Origin: Labilithrix sp.
Lineage (GTDB): Bacteria > Myxococcota_A > Polyangia > Polyangiales > Polyangiaceae
NCBI GenBank assembly: GCA_019637195.1
Contig: JAHBWA010000038.1
Span: 1-64,000 of the forward strand
Direction: 5' to 3'
DNA length: 64,000 bases
Shown piece by piece: positions 8,852 to 21,900 of the stretch. The stretch's first letter is position 1. The number at the start of each line of letters is the position of its first letter. The notes under the pieces were generated by a model. The model saw only the letters and a list, made by a program, of their open reading frames with translations, did not search any database and was not told the DNA's origin. A program made the position numbers and the translations under genes.

Positions 8852-9769
8852 TCAGGGGTTGATCGCGAGCGCCGCGAACAGGAGCATCTGGTAGACGATC
8901 GAGATCCCGAAGAGGGACTTCGCCCACTTGTTGCCGGTGCCTGCGCGGAGCCCGTAGCAGCCCCACGTGAAGAAGACCGCGCCGAGGATCGTCGCGACGA
9001 TCAGGTAGCCGTGGCCGGCGAGGCCGAGGGGGACGACGAGGAGGCTCGCCGCGACGAGCGCGAAGATCCAGCGGATGATCGTGTGCCGCGACGCGAGCTC
9101 GCCGGTCACGTTCGGCGTGACGACCAGGCCGGCGCGGGCGTAGTCGGCCTTGCGGAAGAGGGCGATCGCGATGAAATGCGGGATCTGCCACAAAAAGAGG
9201 ATCGCGAAGAGCACCACGCCGGCGGCATCGATGCTCGCGGTGCCCGCCGTCCAGCCGAGGAGCGGCGGGATCGCCCCCGGGATCGCGCCGACGTGCAGCG
9301 CGTAGTGGGAGTGCTGCTTCAGCGGCGTGTAGGCGAGCACGTAGAGGATGTTCGCGCTCACGGCCAGCAGGGCCGTGAGCGGGTTCGCGCCGATCGCGAG
9401 GACCGGCACCGCGAGCGCCGAGAACGCGACACCGAACCACAGCGCGAACCTCGGCGCCATCCGGCCCGAGGGCAGAGGCCGGTTCTTCGTCCGCGCCATC
9501 CGGCGGTCGATATCCCGCTCGATGTACATGTTCAGCGCGTTCGCCCCGATCACGATCATCGAGAGCCCGACCAGCGTTGCCACGACGGTCGCCGTGGTGG
9601 GGCCGCCCTCGAGCCGCCCCGCGCGCGCCGCGAGAAACAGGCCGCCGGCGCCGGTGATCACCACGTTCAGCGTGATCCGCGGCTTCGCCAGGGTGACCAC
9701 GTCACGCAGCGAGACCGCGGTCGTGCGGGTCGCCGACGGTTCCAGCGAAGGGGCGAGCGGCTTCTGCAT
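8852..9769 (-). CDS. ctaB: Heme o synthase (protoheme IX farnesyltransferase)
   Basis: A 305-residue UbiA-family prenyltransferase that adds a farnesyl group to heme b, making heme o for heme-copper oxidases. The first Asp-rich motif reads NMYIERDIDRRM (residues 80-91) followed by RTKNRPLPSG, which is diagnostic for CtaB. Around nine hydrophobic segments are visible. The second polar motif is in the DYARAGLVVTPNV region. It lies near the complex III operon, which supports a role in building the terminal oxidase that is presumably encoded beyond the window. A 157-bp gap separates it from the divergent TPR gene. Confidence 0.95.
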   Translation of the reverse strand: MQKPLAPSLEPSATRTTAVSLRDVVTLAKPRITLNVVITGAGGLFLAARAGRLEGGPTTATVVATLVGLSMIVIGANALNMYIERDIDRRMARTKNRPLPSGRMAPRFALWFGVAFSALAVPVLAIGANPLTALLAVSANILYVLAYTPLKQHSHYALHVGAIPGAIPPLLGWTAGTASIDAAGVVLFAILFLWQIPHFIAIALFRKADYARAGLVVTPNVTGELASRHTIIRWIFALVAASLLVVPLGLAGHGYLIVATILGAVFFTWGCYGLRAGTGNKWAKSLFGISIVYQMLLFAALAINP

Positions 9770-9926
9770 GGGACCGCCGCCTATTAGGGAGGCGCGCGCG
9801 GGCCGTCAAGGACCTACTCCTTCCGGGCTCTTAGGTAAGCGAACGGCAGGTCGAAGATGGGTGGTTGGGGCGGCCCGAGTTCCGGTAGTCTCGGTTCTCC
9901 CCAGTCAACGGTTGCCGCCCGGATAG

Positions 9927-12900
9927 ATGGGTCCGTCCCCCCGACAATCACGCGCGAACATCCCTTCGTTCGAGGCAAAGCTCGAGAACGAAGAGGAAGT
10001 CCTGGATTCCATCGTCTCGGCGCTCTCGAAGAACGCCCTCGACGCTGCGATCTGGGACGAGCTCCACGACGCCGCGGTGAAGCACGATCGCGTCTCGGAG
10101 CTCGCGTTCGCCTACGAGTCCGCCGCGCAGAGCCGAAAGCTCAAGACGTTCCTGCCCGCCGTGCAGGCGGAGCTCTTCTACCGCGCCGCGACGTTCTTCG
10201 GGGACGTCCTCGGCGACGAGTTCGGCGCGACGACCTACCTCGAGCGCGCGCTGGGAGCCTTCCCCGGCCACGTCGGCGCGTTCGAGCGCATCGACGCCCA
10301 GCTGACGCGCACCGACGACAACAAGAAGCTCGCCGAGCTCTGCGTCCAGACGTCCGCGCACCACGCCAAGCCCGATCAGATCATCATCCTGAAGCGCGCC
10401 GCGCACCTCTTCGAGCGCGCGTCGCTCGAGGACAAGGCGATCGAGACGTTCCAGCAGCTCGTCCGGCTCGACCCCGCCGACGAGGAGCTCCGGAACGCGC
10501 TCGAGGCGCGCTTCGTCCGCGCCAACCGTTACCGCGACGTCGCGCGCATGTTCGAGCAGGCGCTCGCCGCCGATCCGGCGCCCGCGGAGGACGAGGCCGC
10601 GCGCATCCGCCAGAAGCTGATCGAGGTCTTCGCCAACCAGCTGAAGGAGCCGGAGCGCGCGATGCCTCACGTCGAGGCGCTCCTCGAGGCCGATCCCGAG
10701 AACGCCGAGGCGCGCCGCGTCGCGCACCGACTGCTCGAGAGCAAGGGGCTCGCCGCGCGCGCCGCTGCGGCGCTCTCCGCGGGCGCGACGACGACGGAGG
10801 AGCGCGCGCGCTACCTCGGGATCGAGCTCGAGCACACGCGCGGGCCGCGCCGGCGGGACGTCCTCCGCCGGATCGGCGTCCTCAAGCAAGACGAGCTCGA
10901 CGACACGCAGGGCGCGTTCGAGGCGTTCGAGCAGGCGCTCGGCATCGATCCGGCCGACGACGAGCTCCGCCAGCGCTACATGGGGCTCGGCATCCAGCTG
11001 AAGGGGCCGCTCGAGGTCGCGCGGACGTTCGCGCGCGTCTCGACGGTCGCGAAGGACGCGGGCATCCGCTCGCGCATCACCGCGGAGATGGGCGACCTGC
11101 TCCTCCGCGGCGGCGACACCAAGCGCGCCCGCACGACGCTCGCCGGTGTCCTCTCGGCGCCGACCGCCGATCCGGGCGCCGTCCTCACGGCCGCCCGCGC
11201 GCTCTCGAGCGTCTACGAGAGCGAGGGGGACGTGAAGAACCTCGTCGAGGTGCTCCAGCGCATCGGCGAGCTCTCGCCGCTCGAGGGCGAGAAGCAGCTC
11301 GCCAACGAGCGCATCGCCGAGATCTGCACGAACGAGCTCGGCGACGCCGAGCGCGCCATCGGCGCCTGGCGCCGGCTCGTGGACTCCCCTGCCCGCGCGC
11401 GCGCCCTCGAGGCGCTCGAGCCGCTGTACGAGGCGCGCGAGCAGTGGATCGACCTGTCGTTCGTCCTCGAGGAGCGCGCCAAGGACGCCGCCGCCGATCC
11501 GGTCGCCGCCCGCGCGCTCTCGCACCGCGCCGCCGAGGTGCTGACGACCAAGGCCAAGGACGTCGGCAGCGCCTCCCAGGCGTGGCGCCAGATGATCGCC
11601 ACCTACGGCCCCGCGCGCGACGTCTACGCGCAATGGCTGCCGCTCCTCGAGCAAGAACGGCTCTGGGCCGAGCTCGCCGAGGCGCTCACCAAGGACGCCG
11701 AGCTCGCCTCCGAAGAGGAGCGCCCGCTCGTCCTCGCGCGCCTCGGCTCCGTCTACCTGCAGCGGACCCGCGACACCGACGCCGCGATCGACGCGTTCAA
11801 GCGCGCGCTCGACCTCGACGCCGCGGAGAAGACGAGCCGCGCCACGCTCGAGAAGCTGCTGCTCGCCGCCGAGCACCGCCTCGCCGCGTCCGCCGTGCTC
11901 GAGCCGATCTACCGCGGCGAGCAGAACGCGCAGGGGCTCCTCCGCGTGCTCGACATCCGCGCGTCGTCGTCGCCGATCGTCCAGGATCGCCTCGCGGCGC
12001 TCGAGGAGGCCGCGCGGGTCGCCGCGTCGGTCTCGAAGGACAAGACCATCGAGGTCGTGGCGCGCGGGCTCGCCGAGTCGGTCGAGAGCCAGGAGCCGAT
12101 CGCGCCGTGGCTCGAGCGCTTCACGCGCGCGGGAGAGGGCATCGACCCGAAGCGCCGCGCCGCGTTCCTGGCCAAGGCGCTCGGCGACCGCCCGATCGAG
12201 TCGCAGGAGCTGCTCGGCCTCGCCGTGCTCCTCGGCGAGGAGAGCTACGCCGCGGGCGACGTCGCCGGCGCGCTCGCGGCCTACCGGCGGGCGCTCGCCT
12301 TCGAGCCGTCCTCGGCGGACTTGATCGCGCGGGTCGACCAGCTCCTCCAGGAGCAGGGCAACCCCGAGGAGCGCGTCGCGCTCTACCGCGCGGCGCTCGA
12401 GCGAGGGGCCGACGCGGCGCGCCGCCGCCAGCTCCTGCACAGCATCGGCACGATCGAGCGCTACGAGCTGATGAACCCCACGGCCGCCATCGGCGCCTAC
12501 CGGCGCGCGGTCATCGACGATCCGACCGACCGCGAGGCGAACAGCGCGCTCGTCGAGCTCTACACCGAGACCGAGGCGTGGGACGAGCTCTGCGACCTGC
12601 TCGAAGACTACCTCGCCCAGGCGACGTCGCCGGAGGAGACGCGCGCCGCGCGCGCGCAGCTCGCGCAGGTGGCGACGGCCCACGGACAGGGCGGCCGCGG
12701 CGCGATCCACGCCGGTGCGCTGCTGAACGATCCGCAGCTCGGCGAGCCCGAGCTCGATCTCGTCGAGCACGTCGCGACGACGCTCGACGACAAGGTCCTC
12801 CTCCGGGCGGTGCTCGAGCGCCGCGTGCGTGAGTCCGAGGAGCCGCGGAAGCAGGTAGCCTGCCTGGAGCGCCTGGCGACGCTCGCCGCGGAGAGCGGCG

Positions 12901-15900
12901 ACGCGAGCCACGCGGTCGAGCGGCTCCGCCAGGCGGCGGACATCGCTCAGGGCATGGGCGACGCCCCCGCGGCCATCGCGCTGTACGACCGCCTCCGCGC
13001 GATCGCGCCGCGCGACGAGCACGCCACCGGGCAGCTCGTCGATCTCCACGAACGCGCGGGGAGCTGGGACAAGGTCCCGCCGCTCTACTCGGTCCTCCTC
13101 GAGCTCGCGACCGACACGCTCTCGCGCGTCGCGCTCCTCCGGCGCCTCTCGCGCACGCTCGCCGACCAGCTCGGCGATCTCGAGCGCGCGTTCGGCGCAG
13201 CGAAGAGCGCGCTGGCGCTCGCGCCCGAGGACGGGGACGCGCTCGCCGATGCGTCGTCGCTCGCGATCCGCACCGGGCGGACCGCCGAGCTCGCCGCCGC
13301 GATCGACGAGGCGCTCGCCGCGACGGCCGGGGCGCCAGAGGCCACGCGCGCGGAGCTCACGCTCGCGAAGGCGCGGATCCTCGCGGCGCAGGAGGACACC
13401 TGGGGCGACGCAGGCGCCGCGTTCCGCGCGGTGCTCGAGGGCACGACCGACGAGGCGATCCACGCGACCGCCGCGCAGGCCTTCACCGAGCTGCTCCGCG
13501 CGATGCCGCGCAGCCAGGCGAAGACGCGTGACGTCCGCTGGCTCCACGGCTGGCGCGTCGACCACGCGACGGCCGATCAGCGCGCGCGCGCGCTCCTGGC
13601 GTGGGCCGAGGCCGAGGAGCTCGAGCTCGGACACGAGCAGACGGCCCTCGAGCTCTACAAGAAGGTGCTGGAGATCGACGAGTCCGAGCTCGACGCGCTC
13701 TCCGCCGTGTCGCGCCTCTCGCTCGCCCACGGCGACGTCGAGGGCGCGCTCGCCGCGCTTATGACGCGACGCTCGGCGTCCGAGGGCGACGCCAAGAACG
13801 CGCTCGACGTCCAGATCGCGACGATCCTCGCCGACCGTCCGGGGCGCGAGGGCGAGGCGCTCGATCGGATCGCCGGCGTGCTCGAGAACACGCCGCAAGA
13901 CACCGCCGCGATCGAGCTCGCGGCGCGCCTGCTCGGCAGCCCCGAGGTCGCGGAGCGCGCGGCGAAGGTCCTCGAGACCTCCCTCGACGCGGTCGACGAT
14001 CCCGACCAGAAGATCAAGGTCTTCGACCACCTGATCACCCACCCCGGCGGCTCCGAGCCGCGGCGCGAGCTCTACGAGCGCTACCTCGACACGCTCGCCG
14101 AGCTCGAGCGTCCCGACGCCGCCTACGCGGTGGCGCTCCGCGGGGTTCGCGCCTTGCCCGCCGAGCCGGCGCTCTGGGACCGGGCCGAGCAGATCGCCCG
14201 GCAGCTCTCGTCGGCCGAGCCGCTCGCCGACACCTACGAGGCCGTCCTCCGCCTGGAGGTCGCCGGCGCGCACGGCGCGAGCCTCGCCGAGCTGGCGCGC
14301 GTGGCGAACGAGCCGCCGAGCGACGACCTCCAGCACACGCGCCTCGAGAAGGCCGACGCCATCGAGCTCGGGCAGCGCGCGGTCGCGTTCTACGAGGAGT
14401 GGTACGAGGACAGCGCCCGCGTCGTCCGCGTGCTCGAGCGCCTGCTCGAGATCGAGCCGGAGGACACCTGGGCGTTCGATCGCCTGAAGCTGATCTTCGA
14501 CTCGAAGGAGCGCTGGGACGAGCTGTTCGCGCTCTACGACCGCGCCGCCGCGGCGGCGGACAAGGACCGCAAGTTCGAGCTACTCGAGGAAGCCGCGCAG
14601 ATCGCGAAGGACTTCGCGAACCACGCGCAGCGCGCGATCCGCTACTTCGAGCAGCTCCTCGAGCTCCGACCCGGCAACGTCCGACTCTCGTCGGCGCTCG
14701 AGCGTCTCTACGAGCGCCACGGCTGCCACCGCGAGCTCATCACGCTGCGCGGCATGCGCTTGATCGCGCTCCCGCACGACGAGGCGCAGAAGGAGCGCTC
14801 GCGCATCGCCACGCTGTGGCTCGACGAGCTGAACGACGCGTCGAGCGCGCTCATCGTCGTCGAGGACATCGTCGTCAACCAGAACCTCGAGGTGCCCGAG
14901 GGCGCCACGCCGCAGATCATCGACGTGACACCGCTCCTCGAGCGCGTGCTCGCGACCGCGCCGCGCACCGCCGACATCCGCGAGACGGTCCCGCCGCCCG
15001 CGGACGGTCGCCGCGACTCGTACGTCCCCACCGCGCCGAAGCGCGGGCTCGTCCGCCAGCGCGCCGCCGCGCTGCTCAAGGAGCGCTACGGTACGGCCGG
15101 CAAGGAGGCCGACCTCGCCCGCGTGCTCGAGGTCGAGCTCGAGGTCGTCAAGAGCGTCAAGGAGCGCATCCGGCGCCACCACCAGATCGCCGGGCTCCAC
15201 GCGCAGCTCGGCAACGACGAGGCCGCGCTCGAGCACTTCGTCCAGCTCGTCCTGCTCGAGCCCGAGGTCGCGTCGCATCGCCAGGAGCTCGCCGCGATCG
15301 CCGCGCGGACCGGGCGCTTCGACCGGCTCGCCGAGGTGCTCGTCTCCGCGGCCGACGACGCCCACGACGACGCGCTGAAGGTCGAGCTCCTGATGAGCGC
15401 GGGCGACGTCACCGCCGACCAGATCGGCGACATCGAGCGCGCGATCGAGCTCTTCTTCCGGATCCTCGCGGTCTCGCCGATCGCCGACGCGGCGCTGCTC
15501 GAGGCGTGCCGCCACGTCGAGCCGCTGCTCGAGAAGGCGGACCGACGCGCCGACCGCCTCGACGTCCTCGAGCGGCTCGCGATCCTCGAGCAAGAGACCG
15601 ACGTGCGGTGGCACGTGCTCGGCGAGGCCGCCCGCCTCGCGATGGGCCTCGAGGAGGACGACCGCGCGATCTGGGCGTGGGAAGGCCGGCTCGAGACGCG
15701 ACCCGGCGATCCCGAGGCGCTCGACGGCCTCGCGTTCCTCTTCGAGAAGTCCGAGCGCTGGCGCCCGCTCATCGACACGCTCGACAAGCGCGCCAGGCGC
15801 GACGACCGCGAGGCGGACCAGCGCCGCGACGACCGGATCCGCGTCGCGCAGATCCAGAGCGAGAAGCTCGACGCCACCGAGGAAGCCATCGAGACGTGGC

Positions 15901-18900
15901 GCGACGTCGAGGCGACGTTCGGGCACTCGGAGGACGGCACGCGGGCGCTCGCCGCTCTCTACCGGCTCACCAAGCGGTGGGAGGAGCTCGCCGAGCTGCT
16001 CGGCGGGGCTCAGGCGCGCGCGGCGACCCCGGCCGACAAGGCCGAGACGCTGCGCGAGCTCGGTGACGTGCAGCGCGAGGAGCTCGCCCAGGCCTCGCTC
16101 GCGATCGCCAGCTACGAGCTCTCGCTCACGACGGAGCCGCGCAACGAAGGCTCGCGCTCGGGCCTCCGCTCCCTCATCAAGAAGTCGGAGCACCGCGCCG
16201 AGGTGGTGCGCGTGCTGCTGGCCGCGTACGTCGCCGCCGACGACTGGAAGCTCATCCTCGACATCACGGAGCACCGCCTCAGCGCGACGCCCGACACGTC
16301 GGGGCAGATCGCCGTCCTGATGGAGGCGGCGCGGCTCTCCGAGAACCGCGCCGACGACGCCGACGCCGCGTTCACGCTCGTCCGCCGCGCGCTCTTGCTC
16401 GATCCGAGCCAGGACGAGACGGTCGCGGAGATTTTCCGGCTCGCGGACAAGACGCGCGCCTGGCGTCCGCTCGCCGACGCGCTCCGCGAGTGCATCGACG
16501 GCCAGGGCGACGCCGCCTGGGCGCGCGCGCTGCGCTTCCGCATGGGCGAGGTCCTGGAGGAGCGGCTCGACGAGCCCCGCCCGGCGCTCGACGCCTACGT
16601 CCACGTCGCCGACCAGGGACCTGCCGATCTCGAGCCGGCCAAGGCGGTCATCCGCGTCGCCGGGAAGACGGCGCGCTGGGACGCGGCGGCGCGGGCCCTG
16701 GTGGAGTCCACGCGGGCCCGCGACACGCTCGAGCGAGAGCTCGTCCTCGCCGTCGAGGAGGCGGCGCAGGCGGCGACGGGCTGGGACGCGGTCACCTTCG
16801 CGCTCGCCTCGCTGATCCACGACGGCGGCGGTCTCTCGCCAGGCCTCGCGCGCGACCTCGAGGACGCCATCGCCGTCTGGCACCGCGACCGCCGCGGCGA
16901 CCCCGACGCGGCGGAGGCGGCCTACGCGCGCGCCCTCGCGCATGATCCCACCAACGCGCCGCTGCTCGCCGAGCTCGCCAAGCTCCAGCGTCGCGCGCGC
17001 GGCCGCCCGCTCGTCGACAGCCTGCTCCGCCTCTCGCAGACCACGGGCGGCGATCTGGACCTGCTCGGCGAGGCCGCGGAGGTCGCGGTCAACAGCGTCG
17101 GTGATCGCGCGCTCGCCAAGTCGATCTTCGACCGGCTGCTCAAGCTCGCCGCCGAGCGCTGGCTCGGCGCGACCGAGCCGAACGTGCTCACGAGCGGCAC
17201 CCCGCAGGCGCCCGCGAGCTACGTCGACCGCGCGACCCGCGAGCTCGTGCGCATCTACGGCGACGACGGCGATCACGACAAGGTCGTCCAGCTCCTCACC
17301 GACACCGCGCACCTCCCGTGGGAGACGGAGAAGGCCCGCGCCCTCCGTCACGAGGCCGCCGTCGTCGCGGTCGACAAGCTGGGCGCGGCGGACCGCGCGA
17401 TCGCGATCTACCTCGCGCTCATCGAGGAGGACCCGCACGACGCCGAGGCCGTGGCGCGCGTCGTCGCCCTCTACGAGGCCGCCGATCGTCGCACCGAGCT
17501 GCTCGAGCTGAAGCGCCGCCTCGTCGGGACCGCGCGCGACGCGGGCGCGCGCCTCGAGCTCCGCCTCCAGGTCGCCGCGCTCGAGGACGGCCTCGACTCC
17601 GTCTCCCGCGCGATCGACGCGCTCCGCGAGAACCTCGGCGAGTCCGCGCGCCACGACGCGACCGTGAAGAGGCTCGCGGCGATCCTCCAGCGTGAGGAAC
17701 GCGTCGAGGAGCTCGAGACGCTGCTCGCCTCGCAGGCCCAGCTCGGCGAGGACGCCGGGGACACGACGCCCAGCGCCGACTTCTTCTGGCGCGCCGCCGA
17801 GGTCGCCGAGAAGCAGCTCGGCGATCTCCCGCGCGCGATCGCGCACCTCCGGCGCGTCGTCGCGCTCGAGGAGCGGCCCCCCGCGTACGACGCGCTCGCG
17901 CGGCTCTCGACCGAGACGCGGGCCTACGACGACGCCGCCGGCTTCCTCGACCGCCTGCGCGAGCTCACGGACGGTCCGACGCGCGCGGCGGTCACGCTCC
18001 GCCTCGTGGACGCCCTGGTCTCGGCGAACCGCAAGCCCGAGGCCCGCCAGCGCCTCGAGTCGGAGGTCGCGCGGGATCCCGAGGCCGACAGCGTCCGCGT
18101 CCGCCTCGCCGACACCTACCGCGCCGCGCAGGACTGGCCGGCGCTCGCGGTGCTGCTCACCGAGGGCGCGCACCACGCGCCCGACAAGGCCACGCGCCTC
18201 GCGCGCCTCCGCGAGGCCGCCGAGCTCCACCGCGCGCGCACGAATGAGCCCGAGAAGGCGATCCCGCTGCTCGAGCAGGCGTCGGATCTGTCGCCCGACG
18301 ACAACGCCGTCAAGCTCGCGCTCGCGGACGCCCTCGGCGCGGCGAGCCGCTTCGAGGAGGCGCGCACGCTCTTGCGCACGCTCGTCGAGGCGTTCGGCGG
18401 GCGCCGGCCGAAGGAGCGCGCCCCGGTCCACTATCACCTCGCCCGGCTCGATCTCGCGGTGGGCGATCGCGCGCGCGCGCTCGTCGAGCTCGACGCGGCG
18501 ACGCGGATCGACCCGGCCAACCCGGAGATCCTCCAGGCCCTCGCCGAGCTCGCCCGCGACGACGGCCAGCTCGAGCGCGCGGAGCGCTCTTACCGCGCGC
18601 TCCTCACGGTCCTCCGGCGGCAGGAAGACGCCACCGACGACGCCGCGATCACGCGCTCGGAGGCGATGTTCGAGCTGGCGCAGATCGCGACGCGCCAGGG
18701 CGAGATCGATCGCGCCAAGGAGATCCTCGAGAGCGCGTTCGAGCTCGCGCTCGAGAGCGCGGTCGAGGCGCGCCGCCTCGAGGGAGCGCTCCGGCGCGCG
18801 GGCGATCACCAGAACCTGGCGCGGGCGCTCGGGACACGCCTCGAGCGCGGCGGCGCCGAGGACGAGGCCGCGCTCCGGACCGAGCTCGGCGGACTCTACG

Positions 18901-21900
18901 ATCGGCACCTCGGCAAGAAGGACGAGGCGCTCGAGATGATCCTCCGCGCGATCGACCTCGAGCCGGGCAACGAGCCCGCGCACGACGCCGCCTTCCGCCT
19001 CGCCGCCGCGACCGGGAAGATGACCTCCTACGAGACGCGGGTCAGCGGCCTCGCCGAGGCGAAGGCCGACAGCGACGGCGAGCTCGCCGGCATGCTGTTC
19101 CTCAGGCTCGCGCGCATCGCGGAGAGCGAGAAGAAGGACGACCGCGAGGTCGCCGCCCTCTACGAGAGGGCGGTCTCCGCGCGCCCCGAGGATCGCGAGC
19201 TGCTCTCCGCGCTCGCCGCCGTCTACGAGCGCCTCGGCGACGACGCGGGCCAGGCGCGCGTCCTCGGCATGCGCGTCGAGCTCGACACGGCCGCGGGGGG
19301 CGCTTCGCCCGACGCGCTCTATCGCCTCGCGCAGCTCCGCTTCCGCTCCGGCGACGTCGACGCCGGCTGCGACGCGTTCGAGCTCGCCTTCGAAGCCGAG
19401 CCCGACGCCGATCGCGCCGAGGAGCTGCTCCGCGCGGCCGCCGACGCCCACCCGACGGCCGAGCGCATCGTCGACGTCTACGAGCGCCTCGCCCGCGCGC
19501 CCGACCGCGAGCGCTCCCTCGTCGACGCGCTCGTGCGCCGCTGGTCGCTCCCCGGCAGCAGCGCCGAGCCGATGCGAGAGGCCGTCGAGATCGCCGAGAA
19601 GCTGGAGGACACGGGCCTGGCCGAGTCGCTCCTCCGTCGCTTCCTCGAGCGCGAGCGGCCGAGCAGCATGAGCGAGGAGGACCACCGCGAGGGCCGCGTG
19701 TGGGCGCTCGCGCTCCTCGCGTGGCGCTGCGAAGAGTCGGGCCGCGTCCGCGAGGCCGCCGTGCTCAAGCGCGAGGCCGCGGAGATCGCCGAGCCCGAGG
19801 CCGCGCGGCGCTTCCTCTTCGAGGTCGCCGGTCTCGCGTCGGGCCCGCTCGACGACCTCCGCCTGGCGTCGTCGATCTACGAGGAGCTCCACGAGAAGGA
19901 GCCCCAGGACCGCGACGCGTGGGAGCTCCTCCTCGACGTCTACCGCCGGCTCGACGACTTCTCGAAGCTCGTCGCGCTCGTGGCGCGCATCGTCGAGTTC
20001 GTCGACGACATCGGCGAGCGCAGCAAGCTTCGCCTCGAGCGCGTCAAGGTCCAGATGCAGAAGCTGAAGCTCTCGGACGACGACGCGGCCGAGGAGCTGC
20101 GCGACATCGTCGACGAGAACCCGGCGCAGGTCGACGCCGCCCTCCTGCTCGTGAACATCTACGAGAAGAGCGGGCGCGAGGACGACCTCGCGGAGCTGCT
20201 CGCCCGCCAGCTCGACGGCGCGAAAGATCGCCAGGACGCCGAGGCCGTCGGCTCGCTCTCGCGCCGCCTCGGGCAGCTGCTCGAGAAGCGCGACCGCACG
20301 CAGGCGCGCGACGTCTACTACGCCGCCCTCGACTGGGACCCGCGGGCCCGCGAGATCTTGCTCGTGCTCGAGCGGCTGCACGACGAGGACGCCGACATCG
20401 AGGCGCGCTCCGACGTCATGGAGCGTCGCCTCGCGATCGAGCACGGCGACGAGGCGGAGGCGCTCGCGCTGTCGCTCCACGACACCCGGCGCGCGCTCGA
20501 GGACAACGAAGGCGCTCTCCGGGCGCTCGAGGCCGGCTTCCGCGCCGCGCCGCGCAGCATGCAGCTACGCGACCGCCTCGAGATCGTCTATCAAGACACG
20601 AGCGAGTACGGAAAGCTCGCCGAGCTCTTCACGCTCGACGCCCGCGGGCGACAGGACGCGAAGGAGAAGAGCGCGCGCCTCCGCGAGGCCGCGCAGATCT
20701 ACCGCGACGAGCTCTCGAACCCCGAGGAGGCGTCGAAGGTCCTGCGCGAGGCGCGCGCGGCCGATCCGAGCGACGCGCTCCTGCTCGTCGAGCTCGTCGA
20801 CACGCTCTCCGCCGCCGGCGAGGTGCGCGGCGCCGTGGACGAGCTGACCTCGGCGCTCGACACGCTCGATCCGAACGACGCGCTCCGGCCGGACCTGGTC
20901 GGCCGCCGCGCGCTCGCCCGGAGCCGTCTCGGCGAGATGGAAGGCGCGTTCGAGGACTTCGAGGAGGCGATCGCCAAGGGCAAGTCGGACCTCCGAGGCT
21001 ACTTCGCCGAGCACCTCGGGAAGATGGCGCTCCAGGCCGCCGGCCACGGCGACGTCGCTCGGTGGCGCACCTATCGGCTCCGGATCGCCGCGCTCCGCCT
21101 CGACATCGGTGACGTCGACGAGGCGCGCAACGTCCTCACCGAGCTGCTCAAGACGGACAGCAAGGACAAGGCGACGCTGCGCGCGATCGCCCACGTCGAC
21201 GAGCTCGAGGGTCGGTGGGACACGGCCAGCGCGACGTACCGGCGCCTCGTCGGCCTCGAGGACGCCGAGGGCATCGTCGGCGCCGCGCTCAAGCTGCTCG
21301 AGACCTGCGAGAAGGCCGGTCGCCTCGCCGACGCGCGCGGCGGCCTCGAGCGCGCGCGCATGGCCGCGCCGGACGACGCCGAGCTCCGCGAGCGGCTCGC
21401 GTGGCTCTACGAGCAGCTCGGCGCGCTGAAAGAGCTCGCCGAGCTCGTCCTCGAGGAGGCCCGCGCCGCCGGAGACGTCGCGCCGCGCTTCGAGGGGCTC
21501 GTCCGCGCGGGCCAGCTCTTCCTCGAGGCGGCCGCCGATCCCAACCAGACGCAGCAGCTCGACAACGCGGCGGCGATCGCGCCGCTCGAAGAGGCGCACG
21601 CGCTCCGGCCGTCGGACCTCGACTGCGCCGCGCTCCTCTCCGACGCCTACGTCGCCGGCGGTCGCATCGACGAGGCGCAAGAGCTGCTCCTCCGGACGAT
21701 CGGCACGTTCAAGGGACGCCGCGCGCGCGAGCTCTCGGCGCTCTACCATCGCCTCGCGCGCATCGCCGAGATCCTCGGCGACCGCGTCACCGAGCTCCAG
21801 CACCTGACGACCGCGCTCGACATGGATGCCCAGAACGGGGTCGTCGCCTCCGAGCTCGCGTACCTCGCGATGGAGGTCCAGAACCTCGACGTCGCGCAGC

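Noticed and set aside
9948..20480. Very long minus-strand open frames (1462 and 1966 codons) opposite the giant TPR gene
   Set aside because: They mirror the high-GC plus-strand gene, have Arg/Leu/Glu-rich repetitive translations with no domain, and overlap completely a well-supported gene.
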